Shown here in pieces: positions 15,342-16,541 of a stretch of DNA of 16,541 bases. This DNA comes from Candidatus Aerophobota bacterium. GTDB taxonomy: Bacteria > Aerophobota > Aerophobia > Aerophobales > B3-G15. The position numbers and the translations under genes are program-made. The stretch spans positions 1 to 16,541 of the forward strand of contig JACUUP010000021.1 of assembly GCA_014859225.1 (NCBI GenBank). Direction: 5' to 3'. The first letter of the stretch is position 1. Each line of letters starts with the position of its first letter. The notes under the pieces are model-generated. The model saw only the letters and a program-made list of their open reading frames with translations. It made no database searches and was not told the origin of the DNA.

Positions 15342-15905
15342 TTAGTCCTTTTTCAAGGAAAACCGCTTCAGGGGTGTATGTATTGCTCCTTGAGGAGTAA
15401 GCTGGCTTTGCAATACAACAATCTCTTCCACTTTCATTTTTCCCCCTGAGGTTTCTTTTTCCTTGCCGATTAGCTCCTTTATAGAATGTGTATCTTTTAA
15501 CTGCTTAACTCTTCCCAGGGTGATGTGAGGTGTCCATTTTTTTCTTTCCCCGGGAAAACCATCCTTAAAAAGTTCTTTTTCCAACTCAGCCGCCATTCGG
15601 GCAAGTTCAGCCGAGCCCTCTTTTATTCCGACCCACAAAACTTTTGGGTTTCCAGTTTCAGGAAAAGCTCCCGTTCCTTTTATCTCAACAGAGAAAGGAT
15701 TAAATTTATCTGCTACCCCTTGTGAAATATCAAACACCTTATCCAATCTTTTTTCTTGCACCTCTCCTAAGAATTTAAGGGTGATGTGCATGGAAGCTGG
15801 ACTCACCCATTTTATTTTATTGGTGGTATCCGTTATTTTATTCTGAATCGCAGCTATTTCTTTTTTGACCTGCTGCGGTAGCTCTACTGCAATAAATACT
15901 CTCAT
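15342..15905 (-). CDS. thpR: RNA 2',3'-cyclic phosphodiesterase (LigT/2H family)
   Basis: This 187-residue 2H phosphoesterase hydrolyses 2',3'-cyclic phosphate RNA ends to 2'-phosphate. The biological substrate in bacteria is unsettled. Both catalytic HxTx motifs are present: H40-I-T42 in [10 protein letters not shown] and H127-I-T129 in [10 protein letters not shown], in the two-fold repeated fold. Its place directly before recA is common in bacteria, though the usual cinA gene is replaced here by yggS. The ATG at 15905 has no adjacent Shine-Dalgarno sequence. A candidate promoter at 15920-15947 would leave only a few untranslated bases. Confidence 0.94.
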   Translation of the reverse strand: MRVFIAVELPQQVKKEIAAIQNKITDTTNKIKWVSPASMHITLKFLGEVQEKRLDKVFDISQGVADKFNPFSVEIKGTGAFPETGNPKVLWVGIKEGSAELARMAAELEKELFKDGFPGERKKWTPHITLGRVKQLKDTHSIKELIGKEKETSGGKMKVEEIVVLQSQLTPQGAIHTPLKRFSLKKD

Positions 15906-15919
15906 CGTTTGTTGATTTT

Positions 15920-15947
15920 ATCCTACATCATATTACATAACTGTCAA
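15920..15947 (-). promoter_or_regulatory. Candidate promoter for thpR-recA
   Basis: On the minus strand TTGACA (15942-15947), a 16-base spacer and TAGGAT (15920-15925, four of six consensus bases). It straddles the yggS stop codon. The expected start near 15913 is about 8 bases from the thpR ATG, implying a nearly leaderless mRNA, which fits the lack of a ribosome site. The -10 is imperfect, so this is tentative. Confidence 0.4.
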
Positions 15948-16541
15948 GTCCCGGGGACCAAAAATTTTTGTTCCTATGCGCACAATATTTGCCCCTTCTT
16001 CAATGGCAATTTTATAGGAGCTGCTCATTCCCATAGAAAGATACTTCATTTCCACATTGGGAATGGATTTTTTCTTTATCTCTTCAAAAATCTGCCTTGT
16101 TTTTTTAAAATAAACTCTTACATCTTCCGGGTTATCAAGAAAAGGACCCATGTTCATAAGCCCAGAAACTTTAATGTGCTTTAAAGTAGATATTTTTCTC
16201 ACAAGTTTTTCAACTTCTTCAGGGAAAACCCCTGATTTTTTTTCTTCCCTGGCTATATTCACCTCGCATAAAACAGGCATAACTTTCCCCATACTGGCAC
16301 ATCTTTTATTTATTTCCTCGGCAAGTTCCACAGAATCAGCCGTTTCAATTAAATCAAATATCTTTACCGCCCTTTTTACCTTGTTTTTTTGCAGATGTCC
16401 TATGAAGTGCCATTTGACTTTCCCACTGAAAGTTGCAAAGGACTCTTCTGCCTCCTGAACATAATTCTCACCTATAATTTGAATTCCTGCATCTATTGCC
16501 TCTTGAATCTCCCGGGGAGCTCTGTTTTTTGCCGCAGCAAC
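15933..16541 (-). CDS. yggS: PLP homeostasis protein YggS/PLPBP, 5' end outside window
   Basis: The frame is open from the right window edge (16541) to the TAA at 15933, giving 202 residues of a family usually about 225-230 long, so roughly 25-35 N-terminal residues are missing. The visible start VAAAKNR contains the lysine that binds pyridoxal phosphate in this fold-type III barrel. GENYVQEA, WHFIGHLQKNK, a glycine-rich GLMNMGP and the C-terminal LSMGMSSSYKIAIEEGANIVRIGTKIFG are all characteristic. The SMGMS and RIGT segments hold the cofactor phosphate. The protein buffers free PLP rather than catalysing a known reaction. It is 27 bases upstream of thpR. Confidence 0.95.
   Translation of the reverse strand, partial: VAAAKNRAPREIQEAIDAGIQIIGENYVQEAEESFATFSGKVKWHFIGHLQKNKVKRAVKIFDLIETADSVELAEEINKRCASMGKVMPVLCEVNIAREEKKSGVFPEEVEKLVRKISTLKHIKVSGLMNMGPFLDNPEDVRVYFKKTRQIFEEIKKKSIPNVEMKYLSMGMSSSYKIAIEEGANIVRIGTKIFGPRDLTVM

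Overview
The window is a compact bacterial chromosome segment that looks to be about 40% G+C by eye. All fourteen confident protein genes lie on the minus strand, so transcription runs from high to low coordinates. No gene gap exceeds about 180 bases, and I found no tRNA, rRNA, CRISPR array, transposase or phage gene. The content (RecA, SEDS/PBP2 elongation pair, AMIN-domain amidase, riboflavin enzymes, 2-oxoacid dehydrogenase E2, short-type LeuC) fits a free-living, amino-acid- and vitamin-synthesising, probably rod-shaped bacterium. I cannot name the phylum. Divergent versions of several housekeeping enzymes and an unusual gene order would suit an uncultivated lineage, but that is inference.

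Layout in transcription order. (1) 16541-15933: 5'-truncated yggS (PLP-homeostasis protein). (2) 15905-14297: thpR and recA, one base apart, possibly with their own promoter. (3) 14231-12468: an AMIN + Amidase_3 cell-wall hydrolase followed by a membrane-anchored GerMN-domain protein. (4) A good promoter at 12427-12454, then ten tightly packed genes: a lone E2 acyltransferase, ribE, ribBA, ribH, prmC, mrdA (PBP2), rodA, a homocysteine methyltransferase-like gene, a class I aminotransferase and leuC. (5) A very strong promoter at 838-866 and a roughly 120-base leader, driving a secreted coiled-coil repeat protein that runs off the left edge.

The long gene string mixes riboflavin synthesis (ribE-ribBA-ribH, without ribD here), lateral-wall peptidoglycan synthesis (PBP2 transpeptidase with RodA glycosyltransferase), release-factor methylation and amino-acid metabolism (Met, Asp/Glu-type transamination, Leu). 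Usual partners are missing nearby: no leuD beside leuC, no E1/E3 beside E2, no mreBCD beside mrdA-rodA, no prfA beside prmC.

Most worth a second look: the RibBA protein has a normal GTP cyclohydrolase II half, but its DHBP synthase half has lost the catalytic signature residues. The homocysteine methyltransferase carries a degenerate, C-terminally cut methyl-folate domain. A small palindromic element sits exactly at the prmC start and may supply its start codon. The coiled-coil gene has a consensus promoter, a palindrome and a STAB-SD-like orphan ribosome site in its leader, plus a 117-bp in-frame repeat that is partly identical at DNA level. I see no convincing new multi-gene system.
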